64,000 nt of DNA, from contig NZ_SSOJ01000041.1 in assembly GCF_029871205.1 (NCBI RefSeq), positions 24,990-88,989 on the forward strand. The letters are read 5' to 3'. Below are positions 1-7,449 of this stretch, in pieces. A program made the position numbers and the translations under genes. This DNA comes from Pseudomonas sp. BN417. Lineage in GTDB: Bacteria > Pseudomonadota > Gammaproteobacteria > Pseudomonadales > Pseudomonadaceae. The first letter of the stretch is position 1. Each line of letters begins with the position of its first letter. The notes below the pieces were generated by a model. It ran no database searches, was not told the origin of the DNA, and worked only from the letters and a program-made list of their open reading frames with translations.

Positions 1-1209
1 CGTGGCGACGACCGCGCCGGGCTGCGTTTCCATGCGCTGTTCCAGTTCCAGCTGTTGGGGATCAACGGCGCCTTCCTCACCGGCGACCTGTTCAACCTCT
101 TCGTCTTCTTCGAGATCCTGCTGATCGCCTCCTATGCGTTGCTGCTGCACGGCGGCGGCGCGGAGCGGGTGAGGGCGGGCCTGCACTACGTGATCCTCAA
201 CCTCGCCGGCTCGGCGCTGTTCCTGATCGCGGTCGGCACCCTCTATGGCATCACCGGTACCCTGAACATGGCCGACATGGCCCGCCAGGTGGCCGCCGCC
301 GGACCGGACCAGGCGCCGGTGCTGGCCGCCGCCGGGCTGCTCCTGCTCCTGGTGTTCGCGCTCAAGGCGGCACTGCTGCCGCTGTACTTCTGGCTGCCGC
401 GCGCCTACGCCGCCGCCAGCGCACCGGTGGCGGCGCTCTTCGCGATCATGACCAAGGTGGGCATCTACTCGATCCTGCGGGTCTACAGCCTGGTCTTCGG
501 CCCCGAGGCCGGCGAGCTGGCCAACCTGGCCCAGGCGTGGCTCTGGCCCCTGGCCCTGGCCACCGTGATCGTCGGCGCCCTCGGCGCCCTGGCCGCTAGC
601 ACCCTGCAGGGCCTGCTGGCCTACCTGGTGGTGGTGTCGGCCGGTACCCTGCTGGCGGCCATCGCCCTGGGCACGCCCGAGGCCCAGGGCGCGGCGCTCT
701 TCTATCTGTTGCACAGCACCTGGGTGGCCGGCGCGCTGTTCCTGCTCGCCGACCTGGTCAGCCGCCAGCGCGGCGACAAGGGTTGCAACCTGGTGCAGGG
801 TCCGGCCCTGCAGAATCCGCACATCCTCGGCGCCGCCTTCTTCTTCGGCGCCATCGCGGTCGCCGGCCTGCCGCCGTTGTCGGGCTTCTTCGCCAAGGTC
901 CTGCTGCTACAGGCGGTGCCGCCGGGCGGTGGGGCACTGCCGCTGTGGAGCGTGCTGTTGCTGGGGGGCTTCATCAGCCTGGTCGCCCTGAGCCGCGCCG
1001 GCAGCACCCTGTTCTGGCGCACCGGCAACACCATGCTCGGCAGCGCCGAGCTGGATGGTGGCCGGCTCTTCGCCACGCTGCTGCTGCTGGCCGGCAGCAT
1101 CGCCCTGGTGGCCTTCGCCCAGCCGCTGCTGGACTACGCCCGGGCCAGCGCCGCGCAGTTGCATGACCTGAACCTGTACCGCGGCATTCTCGGGGAGGCC
1201 GGAGCATGA
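1..1209 (+). CDS. mrpD: Mrp-type cation/proton antiporter subunit D, 5' truncated by window
   Basis: Membrane subunit of the multisubunit Mrp/Sha/Pha Na+(K+)/H+ antiporter, of the same family as the NuoM/NuoN proton-pumping subunits of complex I. The frame is open from base 1, so the true start lies upstream; 402 residues are visible. They form consecutive hydrophobic helices with the family-typical conserved lysine region (FALKAALLPLYFWLPRAY) in the proton-conducting core. The stop overlaps the mrpE start (ATGATG), so D-E-F-G are translationally coupled. The role is cation efflux and pH homeostasis in the inner membrane. Subunit D rather than A is assigned because it is followed directly by E, F and G and lacks the extra A/B domains. 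Confidence 0.92.
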   Translation, partial: RGDDRAGLRFHALFQFQLLGINGAFLTGDLFNLFVFFEILLIASYALLLHGGGAERVRAGLHYVILNLAGSALFLIAVGTLYGITGTLNMADMARQVAAAGPDQAPVLAAAGLLLLLVFALKAALLPLYFWLPRAYAAASAPVAALFAIMTKVGIYSILRVYSLVFGPEAGELANLAQAWLWPLALATVIVGALGALAASTLQGLLAYLVVVSAGTLLAAIALGTPEAQGAALFYLLHSTWVAGALFLLADLVSRQRGDKGCNLVQGPALQNPHILGAAFFFGAIAVAGLPPLSGFFAKVLLLQAVPPGGGALPLWSVLLLGGFISLVALSRAGSTLFWRTGNTMLGSAELDGGRLFATLLLLAGSIALVAFAQPLLDYARASAAQLHDLNLYRGILGEAGA

Positions 1210-1706
1210 TGCGTCGACTCTTTCCCCATCCCGCCGAAAGCCTGCTGCTGCTGCTGGTCTGGCTGCTGCTGGTGGATTCGTTCGCCTTCGGCCACTGGCT
1301 GCTGGGCGGCTTCCTCGGCTGGGCGATTCCCTTCTGCTTCAAGCCGCTGCTGATCGAGCGGCCCAAGCGCTGGCACGCCCTGAAGCTGTTTCGCTTCCTG
1401 CTGATGGTGATAGGCGATGTGCTGGTGGCCAACTTCCATGTGGCGCGGCTGACCCTGGGCCGGGTCGAGGCGCTGCGCCCGGCCTTCATCGAGGTGCCCA
1501 TCGAGCTGGACAACGAGTTGGCCATCAGCGTGCTGGTGAGCGTGGTGTCGCTGACGCCGGGTTCGCTCGCCGCCGACCTCAGCGCCGACCGCCGGACCCT
1601 GCTGGTGCATGGCCTGGACGTGCCGGACAAGGCCGCCATGGTGGCCGAGATCAAGACGCGCTACGAGGCGCCGCTGAAGGAGATATTCCCATGCTCGCCT
1701 ACGTGA
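1206..1706 (+). CDS. mrpE: Mrp antiporter subunit E
   Basis: A 166-residue protein of the MnhE/MrpE family. Two N-terminal hydrophobic stretches (about residues 10-40) are followed by a soluble C-terminal half with the typical VSVVSLTPGSLAADLS segment (about residues 110-125) seen in this subunit. It is needed for assembly or activity of the antiporter complex rather than for ion translocation itself. Its start overlaps the mrpD stop and its own end overlaps mrpF by 16 nt, which is the usual packing of this operon. Confidence 0.93.
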   Translation: MMRRLFPHPAESLLLLLVWLLLVDSFAFGHWLLGGFLGWAIPFCFKPLLIERPKRWHALKLFRFLLMVIGDVLVANFHVARLTLGRVEALRPAFIEVPIELDNELAISVLVSVVSLTPGSLAADLSADRRTLLVHGLDVPDKAAMVAEIKTRYEAPLKEIFPCSPT

Positions 1707-1960
1707 TCCCGCTGTGCCTGGCCATGCTCGGCCTGGCGTTGCTGCTGGCCCTGGCCCGGCTGATCAAGGGGCCCTGCCTGCCGGATCGCGTGCTGGCGCT
1801 GGACACCCTCTACGTCAACGCCATTGCGATGCTGATGCTCTATGGCATCTGGAAGGGCAGCGAGCTGTTCTTCGAAGTGGCGTTGCTCATCGCCGTGCTG
1901 GGCTTCGTCAGCACGGTGGCAGTGGCCAAATACATGCTGCGCGGAGACATCATCGAATGA
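1691..1960 (+). CDS. mrpF: Mrp antiporter subunit F
   Basis: An 89-residue protein with three predicted membrane helices, the standard size for MrpF/MnhF/PhaF. The conserved GPxxxDRVxALD motif (GPCLPDRVLALD, about residues 27-38) marks the family. It begins inside mrpE, and its stop shares bases with the mrpG start (ATGA). It is a structural subunit of the multisubunit cation/proton antiporter, and some family members also influence bile-salt or cholate efflux. Confidence 0.93.
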   Translation: MLAYVIPLCLAMLGLALLLALARLIKGPCLPDRVLALDTLYVNAIAMLMLYGIWKGSELFFEVALLIAVLGFVSTVAVAKYMLRGDIIE

Positions 1961-2304
1961 TCGGCGAACCCCTGGCCCTCTGGGTGGAAATACTCGTCTC
2001 GCTGCTGTTGATCCTCGGCAGCCTCTTTGTGCTGATCGGCGCCCTCGGGCTGTATCGCCTGCCAGATTTTTTCATGCGCCTGCACGGCCCGACCAAGGCC
2101 ACCACCCTGGGGGTCGGCGGCGTAGTGGTGGCTTCGCTGGTGTTCTTCTCGGCCGGCCGTGACGGCCTCAGCCTGCACGAACTGCTGATCAGCCTGTTCC
2201 TCTTCATCAGTGCGCCGGTCAGCGCCTACATGCTGGCCAAGGCCGCGGTCCTGCAGCAATTGCCCCTGGACCAGAAGACCCGCGGCAAGCCCTGGGACCA
2301 GTGA
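1957..2304 (+). CDS. mrpG: Mrp antiporter subunit G
   Basis: A 115-residue protein starting at the ATG that overlaps the mrpF stop; a longer open frame upstream is only read-through of the mrpF region. It has three hydrophobic helices and the PhaG/MnhG signature GLYRLPDFFMRLHGPTKATT (about residues 29-48). It is the last gene of the antiporter operon. After its stop there is an 84-nt gap and then an unrelated exporter gene with its own very strong ribosome binding site. Confidence 0.93.
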   Translation: MIGEPLALWVEILVSLLLILGSLFVLIGALGLYRLPDFFMRLHGPTKATTLGVGGVVVASLVFFSAGRDGLSLHELLISLFLFISAPVSAYMLAKAAVLQQLPLDQKTRGKPWDQ

Positions 2305-2376
2305 GCGCTACAGTTTTTCCAGCTCGTTGTGCCTGTCTGGGGCGGGGAGCGCCCGCCTAGACTGGCGTTTTTCCAC

Positions 2377-2386
2377 AGGAGGTGAT
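2377..2386 (+). promoter_or_regulatory. Near-perfect Shine-Dalgarno site for the EamA gene
   Basis: AGGAGGTGAT is a full ten-base complement of the 16S rRNA 3' end. It lies immediately before the ATG at 2389, with six bases between the GGAGG core and the start. It fixes the start of the downstream exporter and predicts very efficient initiation. Confidence 0.7.
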
Positions 2387-2388
2387 CC

Positions 2389-3294
2389 ATGGCGCAGCAA
2401 GGTCGACTGGTGGCGGTGGCCTGCCTGGTACTGGCCATGGCGCTCTGGGGCAGCTCCTTCATCGCCCTCAAGCTGGCCTTTCGCGAGGTCGCGCCGCATT
2501 GGGTGATCTTCGCCCGGATGGCCCTCGGCAGCCTGGTCTTCCTGCTCGCCTGGCGCTGGCGCGGCAATCTCGACTACCGCCCTGGCGACTGGAAGTACCT
2601 GCTGGGCCTGGCCGCCTGCGAGCCTTGCCTCTACTTCATCTTCGAAGCCCTGGCGCTGCAGCACACCAGTGCGTCCCAGGCCGGCATGATCACCGCGCTC
2701 CTGCCGCTGCTGGTGGCGGTAGGCGCCTTCGCCCTGCTGCACGAACGCATTACCCGCAGCACCCTGGCCGGCTTCCTCCTGGCAGTGTTCGGCGCCGTCT
2801 GGTTGAGCCTGGCCGGCGAATCCGACGCCCATGGGCCGCAGCCGCTGCTGGGCAACTTCTACGAATTCGTCGCCATGCTCTGCGCCACCGGCTACACCCT
2901 GCTGCTCAAGCACCTGTCGGCGCGCTACTCGGCGTTCTTCCTCACCGCCATGCAGGCCTTCATCGGCAGCCTGTTCTTCCTGCCACTGGCCTGGGTCACC
3001 TCACCGCTGCCGGGGTCGGTCAGCGTCCTGGGCGTAGGCGCCTTGCTCTACCTGGGCACAGTGGTCACGGTGGGCGCCTACGGCCTCTACAACTTCGGCG
3101 TGTCGCGCCTGCCGGCCAGCCAGGCCACCGGTTTCATCAACCTGATCCCGGTGTTCACCCTGGTCTTCGCCTGGTATTTCCTCGGCGAGCGGCTGACGGG
3201 CATGCAACTGCTGGCGGCGGGCCTGGTGTTCGCCGGCGTGGCATTGAGCCAGTGGCGCAGCACCGCGCCGGCACCGGCAGGCGTTCTGGACTAG
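2389..3294 (+). CDS. EamA/DMT-family inner-membrane transporter
   Basis: A 301-residue drug/metabolite transporter with ten predicted helices arranged as two EamA repeats (roughly residues 5-140 and 150-290). Features include the N-terminal ALWGSSFIALK segment and the second-repeat NLIPVFTLVFAWYFLGERLT motif, which is the classic end-of-repeat glutamate signature. Such proteins export amino acids, purines or toxic metabolites; the substrate cannot be read from sequence. It stands alone, ending tail-to-tail with only two bases before the convergent GAPDH stop. The start is set by an ideal ribosome binding site. Confidence 0.88.
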   Translation: MAQQGRLVAVACLVLAMALWGSSFIALKLAFREVAPHWVIFARMALGSLVFLLAWRWRGNLDYRPGDWKYLLGLAACEPCLYFIFEALALQHTSASQAGMITALLPLLVAVGAFALLHERITRSTLAGFLLAVFGAVWLSLAGESDAHGPQPLLGNFYEFVAMLCATGYTLLLKHLSARYSAFFLTAMQAFIGSLFFLPLAWVTSPLPGSVSVLGVGALLYLGTVVTVGAYGLYNFGVSRLPASQATGFINLIPVFTLVFAWYFLGERLTGMQLLAAGLVFAGVALSQWRSTAPAPAGVLD

Positions 3295-3296
3295 CC

Positions 3297-4295
3297 CTAG
3301 GGCGTCAGCCAGGCCAGCAGCACGTCCAGCATGCGGTTGGCGAAGGCCCACTCGTTGTCGTACCAGGCCAGCACCTTCACCAGCTCTCCCTGTACCCGGG
3401 TGTGGTTGAGGTCCACCACACAGGAAATGGGGTAGCCGTTGAAGTCACTGGACACCAGGGGCAGCGAGTTGCATTCCATCACCCCCGGCGGCAGGTCGCG
3501 GGCGCCGGCCGCCAGGGCGTTGTTGATGGCCTCGCGGCTGGCTGGGCGCTCGGCGATGAAGCTGAGGTCCAGCAAGGACACGTTGGGCGTCGGCACCCGT
3601 ACCGCCAGGCCATCCAGGCGCCCGGCCAGTTCCGGCAACACCAGGCCGATGGCCTTGGCCGCGCCAGTGCTGGTGGGGATCATCGAGAGCGCTGCGGCGC
3701 GGGACCGATAGAGGTCGCCGTGGCTCTTGTCCAGGAGGTTCTGGTCGTTGGTGTAGGCGTGCACCGTGGTTACCAGGCCGCTGCGGATGCCCACTTCACG
3801 GTGCAGCAGCATGGCCAGGGGCGCCAGGCAGTTGGTGGTGCAGGAGGCGTTGGAGACGATCTGCTGGCTGCCCAGCAGCTCATGGTTGACGCCGTAGACC
3901 ACCGTCAGGTCGGCGCTATCGAGCGGGTGTGATAACAGCACGCGCGGCGCGCCGGCGGTGAGGTGCTGTTCCACCTGAGCGCGTTTCTTCATCTTGCCCG
4001 AGCATTCCAGCACCAGGTCCACACCCAACTGCTGCCAGGGCAGGTTGACCGGATCGCGCTCGCGCAGCAGGCGGATGGTCTGGCCGTTCACCTGCAGGTG
4101 GTCGTCGTGCAGGGCGACGTGGCCGGGAAAGCGGCCGAAGGTGGAGTCGAAGCGGGTGAGGTGGGCCAGCGACTCGAAGTCGCCGAGGTCGTTGATGGCT
4201 TCGATGCGCAGGCGCTGGTCGAGACCTCTCTCGAACAGCGCACGAACCACAGCGCGACCGATGCGCCCGTATCCATTCAGGGCGATTCGCAGCAT
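3297..4295 (-). CDS. Type I glyceraldehyde-3-phosphate dehydrogenase family enzyme
   Basis: A 332-residue NAD(P)-dependent aldehyde dehydrogenase of the GapA/Epd family. The N-terminal Rossmann motif NGYGRIGR covers residues 7-14. The catalytic cysteine is Cys152 in SNASCTTN and the base is His179 in TVHAYTND. The segment IPTSTGAAKAIG is GAPDH-like, whereas LLSHPLDSADLTVVYGVN (about 120-137) resembles erythrose-4-phosphate dehydrogenase. GAPDH is the better call: Epd proteins normally carry a different sequence at the phosphate-binding loop. No glycolytic neighbours are present. GGAG sits seven bases before the ATG. An Epd-like or specialised GapB role remains possible. Confidence 0.85.
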   Translation of the reverse strand: MLRIALNGYGRIGRAVVRALFERGLDQRLRIEAINDLGDFESLAHLTRFDSTFGRFPGHVALHDDHLQVNGQTIRLLRERDPVNLPWQQLGVDLVLECSGKMKKRAQVEQHLTAGAPRVLLSHPLDSADLTVVYGVNHELLGSQQIVSNASCTTNCLAPLAMLLHREVGIRSGLVTTVHAYTNDQNLLDKSHGDLYRSRAAALSMIPTSTGAAKAIGLVLPELAGRLDGLAVRVPTPNVSLLDLSFIAERPASREAINNALAAGARDLPPGVMECNSLPLVSSDFNGYPISCVVDLNHTRVQGELVKVLAWYDNEWAFANRMLDVLLAWLTP

Positions 4296-4392
4296 GGCAT
4301 TCTCCTTCCGGTTGTCCTTCGTTCAGCTTAGCGACGAAGGGCCCGAAGGGTGTCCGTTGTTGCCGGGGGAATGCTTGGCAGAGACCGTGGGA

Positions 4393-5064
4393 TCAGTCGT
4401 CGCGGGCGCCGCCGAAGGAGGCGCAGCCCCTTTGCGGCTTGCCGTCCAGACGCAGTTCGGCGGTCAGGTGCTGGACCGCGCCACTCATGCTGTCGACGCA
4501 GCGCTGGGGTGCCACCCAGAGTTCCAGGCGCTGGCCGTTGGCTTCGCTGGACAGGTTGAAGCGCCCATCAGGCAGTTGTTCCTCCATGTAGGGCAGGGGC
4601 AGGGAGGGCTGGCCGGGCCGGTCGAGCACCAGGCCCTTGCCGCTGACGTTGATGCTCCAGTCCGGCTCGTGGCCGCCGGCACGCAGCAGCAGGCGCTTGA
4701 AGTTGGGGTCCTCGCAGCCGTGGCCTTCACGTTGCAGGCGATAGAGCGTCTGCAGGTTCAGCTGGCCGTCGGCGCCCTGCACGCCGCTCGGGCCCATGCT
4801 GGCGCGGACATCGGCGAACAGCGTGCCGGGGCCGTCCGCCGAGAGGTTCGCGGCCTCGGGCAGCAGGCCGGTAGCGCCGCTGTCCACCAGGGCGAAGCGG
4901 CGTTGCTCGCCGCAGGGGCGGAACATCACCTGGCCAGCGTCTACGCTCAGCTCACCCTGCAGACGCACCAGGTTGGCGGCAGGGGCGGGGGCCTTTTCGG
5001 CGAACATCTGGCAGGCGCCGAACAGGGGCAAGAGGCTGAACAGCAGGGGGCGGGCGAAACGCAT
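4393..5064 (-). CDS. COG3650-type lipoprotein of unknown function
   Basis: A 223-residue predicted lipoprotein. A short basic N-terminus and hydrophobic core lead to the lipobox LFGAC with acylated Cys18. The mature part has paired cysteines (CGEQRR near residue 52, GHGCED near 114, QRCVDS near 188, and one near the C-terminus). It also has a C-terminal segment with RCVDSMSG and TAELRLDGKPQRGCA, typical of the COG3650 domain found in proteobacterial envelope proteins. AAGGAG lies about eight bases before the ATG. Function is not established. It is monocistronic between GAPDH and a divergently oriented DUF488 gene. Confidence 0.75.
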   Translation of the reverse strand: MRFARPLLFSLLPLFGACQMFAEKAPAPAANLVRLQGELSVDAGQVMFRPCGEQRRFALVDSGATGLLPEAANLSADGPGTLFADVRASMGPSGVQGADGQLNLQTLYRLQREGHGCEDPNFKRLLLRAGGHEPDWSINVSGKGLVLDRPGQPSLPLPYMEEQLPDGRFNLSSEANGQRLELWVAPQRCVDSMSGAVQHLTAELRLDGKPQRGCASFGGARDD

Positions 5065-5133
5065 CGGGGGTCTCCTTCAGGGAGCGGCCAAGTTACCGGT
5101 GCGGGGCGCCCAGCTCAAGGGTGGAGAGGGCGG

Positions 5134-5529
5134 ATGATCCAGTACAAGCGCGTCTACGAGCCTGTGGATAAGCAAGACGGCCAGCGCGTGCTGGTGGATC
5201 GCCTCTGGCCGCGGGGTTGCCGCAAGGATGCCCTGGGGCTGGCGGCCTGGCTGCGCGAGGTGGCGCCCTCCGATGGCCTGCGCAAGCAGTTCTGCCACGA
5301 CCCGGCGCTGTTCGACGAATTCCGCCTGCTCTACCGCGCCGAGCTGGCGGCCCATCCCGAGCACTGGCAGGGACTGCTGGAGATGGCGCGCAAAGGCCAC
5401 CTCACGCTGCTCTATGCGGCACGCGACGAAGCGCACAACAACGCCCGGGTACTGGCCGAGTTCCTCGAGGAGGAACTGGAACGCGGCGGCCCGCCCAGCT
5501 CGCCGGTGTGTTACGCCGGCGAGCTCTAG
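5134..5529 (+). CDS. DUF488 (YeaO-like) family protein
   Basis: A 131-residue cytoplasmic protein. It shows the family pattern: N-terminal KRVYEP, then VDRLWPRG (about residues 22-29) and, near the C-terminus, LTLLYAARDEAHNNA (about 90-104). No biochemical role is established for the family. The start is the ATG at 5134, preceded by a GGAG-like site; the open frame extends much further upstream, but that part is antisense to the lipoprotein and GAPDH genes. It is convergent with the following SDR gene, with a 15-base gap. Confidence 0.85.
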   Translation: MIQYKRVYEPVDKQDGQRVLVDRLWPRGCRKDALGLAAWLREVAPSDGLRKQFCHDPALFDEFRLLYRAELAAHPEHWQGLLEMARKGHLTLLYAARDEAHNNARVLAEFLEEELERGGPPSSPVCYAGEL

Positions 5530-5544
5530 CTGGCCTGTGGGCTG

Positions 5545-6144
5545 TCACCAGACCCGATAGACCTGTCCGGTCTGTGCACCTTCGGCGCTCTTGGCGTAGG
5601 CGAGGGCAGCCAGTGCGGCGGGCACTGCCTTGTAGCCACGGAAGTAGGGGGCGTAGGCGGGCAGGGCTTCCTCGATCACAGTGGGGCTGACGCTGTTGAT
5701 GCGGATCCCGCGTGGCAGTTCGATGGCGGCGCTGCGCACGAAGGCGTCGATGGCGCCGTTGACCAGGCTGGCCGAGGCGCCGTAGCGGATCGGGTCATCG
5801 CTGAGCACGCCGGAGGTCAGGGTGAAGGACGCGCCATCGTTGGCGAACTCGCGGCCGATCAGCACCAGGTTGACCTGGCCCATCAGCTTGTCCTTCAGGC
5901 CGATGGCGAACTCGGCCTCGCTCATCTCGGCCAGGGCGCCGAAATGCACCTTGCCTACCGCGCTGATCAGGGCATCGAAGGGGCCGGCCTGCTCGAACAT
6001 CTGGCGGATCGACGCCGGGTCGGTGATGTTCACCCGCAGGTCGCCGCTGCTGTGGCCGACGCGGACGATCTCGTGGCGCTCCTTCAATTCGTTGTCGATG
6101 GCTCTGCCGATGGTGCCGCTGGCACCGACGAGGATGATTCTCAT
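5545..6144 (-). CDS. Short-chain dehydrogenase/reductase-like protein lacking the Tyr-x3-Lys motif
   Basis: A 199-residue small SDR. The nucleotide-binding motif GASGTIG covers residues 7-13, and the helix-4 region AVGKV and the serine region TSG are present. Where classical SDRs have YxxxK, this protein reads ASLVNGAIDAF, so the catalytic Tyr and Lys appear replaced by Ala and Asn. The later RINSVSPTVIEE segment is conserved as in enzymes. AGGAG precedes the chosen ATG at 6144; longer in-frame starts would overlap the promoter dyad. It is divergent from a LysR gene that probably controls it. Confidence 0.8.
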   Translation of the reverse strand: MRIILVGASGTIGRAIDNELKERHEIVRVGHSSGDLRVNITDPASIRQMFEQAGPFDALISAVGKVHFGALAEMSEAEFAIGLKDKLMGQVNLVLIGREFANDGASFTLTSGVLSDDPIRYGASASLVNGAIDAFVRSAAIELPRGIRINSVSPTVIEEALPAYAPYFRGYKAVPAALAALAYAKSAEGAQTGQVYRVW

Positions 6145-6214
6145 GGGGTGGCTCCTGGGTTGTTGTAGGACTTCTCGCTCAGTGTAGAGTGGCCTCTGTG
6201 ATCGATAATCCATG

Positions 6215-6241
6215 CAATTGGAAATCTTTGATTTTCAATTG
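6215..6241. promoter_or_regulatory. AT-rich dyad in SDR/LysR divergent promoter
   Basis: CAATTGGAAATC and its near-perfect inverse GATTTTCAATTG flank a three-base centre (11 of 12 positions pair). It lies between the divergent SDR and LysR starts and fits the T-N11-A type palindrome bound by LysR regulators. It is a candidate operator for the adjacent regulator. Confidence 0.55.
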
Positions 6242-6264
6242 GAAACAATCGAGTGGTATCCGCC

Positions 6265-7179
6265 ATGAGCGATATGGAAGACCTGGCAGCCTTCGCGGTG
6301 CTGCTGGAGAGCGGCAGCTTTACCCGCGCCGCCGAGCGTCTGGGCTGCAGCAAGGGCCAGCTGTCCAAGCGCATCCGTCAGTTGGAGCAAGGGCTGGGCG
6401 CGGCGCTGCTGCACCGCACCACCCGACGTCTGGGCCTGACCGCTGCCGGGGCGGCGCTATTGCCTGAAGCCCAGGCCCTGGCCGCCCAGGCCGAGCGGGC
6501 GCGGCAGTCGGTGCGGCGCCTGCAGGAGGAACTGGCCGGCTGCGTACGGCTGACGGTGCCGGTGTCCCTGGGCGAGACCTTCTTCGATGCCTTGCTGCTG
6601 GATTTCACCCGCCAGCACGCGCAGATTCGCATCGAACTGGACCTGCACAACGGCTATCGCGACCTGGTGGCCGAAGGCTTCGACCTGGCCATCCGTTCCG
6701 GCATGGACATCGACGAGCGCCTGGTGGCCCGGCCGCTGTTCTCCCTGCAGGAAATCACCTGCGCCACGCCGGCCTACCTGGCGGCCCACGGCGAGCCCAC
6801 GCAGCCGGCGGACCTGGCCCGTCACCAGTGCCTGCTGAACACCCACTACAGCGGCTTCGAGGAATGGCTCTACCACCGCCAGCATCACGTGGAGCGGGTC
6901 CAGGTGGCGGGGGCGCTGGCCAGCAACCACTACAGCCTGTTGAAGAAGGCGGTGCTGACCGGCGCCGGCATAGCGCGGCTGCCGTCCTACATGATCTACG
7001 ACGAACTGGCCGATGGTCGGCTGGTGTGGTTGCTGCGGGACTACCAGACGCGGCAGACGCCGGTGTTCCTGGTGCACCCCTGGCAGGCCGGCCTGCCCCG
7101 GCGCACCCAGGTGCTGGCGGACTACCTGCTGGGTTGGTTCGAGCGCAGTCGGAAGATGCTGGACAAGGCGGGGGAATGA
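6265..7179 (+). CDS. LysR-family transcriptional regulator
   Basis: A 304-residue LysR protein. The N-terminal winged helix-turn-helix (about residues 5-64) contains FTRAAERLGCSKGQLSKRIRQLE, followed by the LLHRTTRRLGLT wing. A linker helix and a two-lobed effector domain (about 90-295) follow. It belongs to the CrgA-like subgroup typified by the RSGMDIDERLVARPL and FVLVHPWQ-like segments. The divergent SDR and the dyad between the genes suggest it regulates that enzyme. An in-frame GTG twelve bases upstream is an alternative start; the ATG at 6265 gives the usual length. Confidence 0.9.
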   Translation: MSDMEDLAAFAVLLESGSFTRAAERLGCSKGQLSKRIRQLEQGLGAALLHRTTRRLGLTAAGAALLPEAQALAAQAERARQSVRRLQEELAGCVRLTVPVSLGETFFDALLLDFTRQHAQIRIELDLHNGYRDLVAEGFDLAIRSGMDIDERLVARPLFSLQEITCATPAYLAAHGEPTQPADLARHQCLLNTHYSGFEEWLYHRQHHVERVQVAGALASNHYSLLKKAVLTGAGIARLPSYMIYDELADGRLVWLLRDYQTRQTPVFLVHPWQAGLPRRTQVLADYLLGWFERSRKMLDKAGE

Positions 7180-7200
7180 AACGCAGGGGCTTTGCTATTC

Positions 7201-7438
7201 CTGTGGGGGCGAATTCATTCGCCAAGCAGTCAGCAGCCTGGATGAAATCCAGGAAAATCCCACCGCCGCTCCCGGATTGCATCCGGGTTACGACTTGCTA
7301 GCCAAGGTGGGGGAACAGGGCGCGCTTTGCTTTTCCTGTGGGGGCGAATTCATTCGCTAAGGGCAGCGCAGCTACCCCTTTGGAATCTTGCAGGGCAGCC
7401 CTTCGGTCTGCATAGCGAATGAATTCGCCCCCACAAGG
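7201..7438. repeat. REP-like palindromes, three copies
   Basis: Copies of the element GTGGGGGCGAATTCATTCGC lie at about 7203-7222 and 7338-7357, with an inverted copy at about 7415-7435. The last two form an inverted pair with a spacer of about 60 bases. They fill the 270-base gap between two convergent LysR genes; no gene is seen in the gap. Confidence 0.8.
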
Positions 7439-7449
7439 CCTGTCATCAG

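Noticed and set aside
55..1209. TTG at 55 as the start of the antiporter D subunit
   Set aside because: The frame is open back to base 1 with antiporter-like sequence, and the protein would lack its N-terminal helices; the gene is simply cut by the window edge.
1714..1956. Extended N-terminus for the MrpG frame
   Set aside because: The upstream part lies inside mrpF in another frame; the ATG at 1957 overlapping the mrpF stop gives the standard family length.
7201..7438. Regularly repeated short palindromes considered as a CRISPR array
   Set aside because: Copies are few, alternate in orientation, have spacers of uneven length and occur in many gaps; no cas genes are present. They are REP-like elements.
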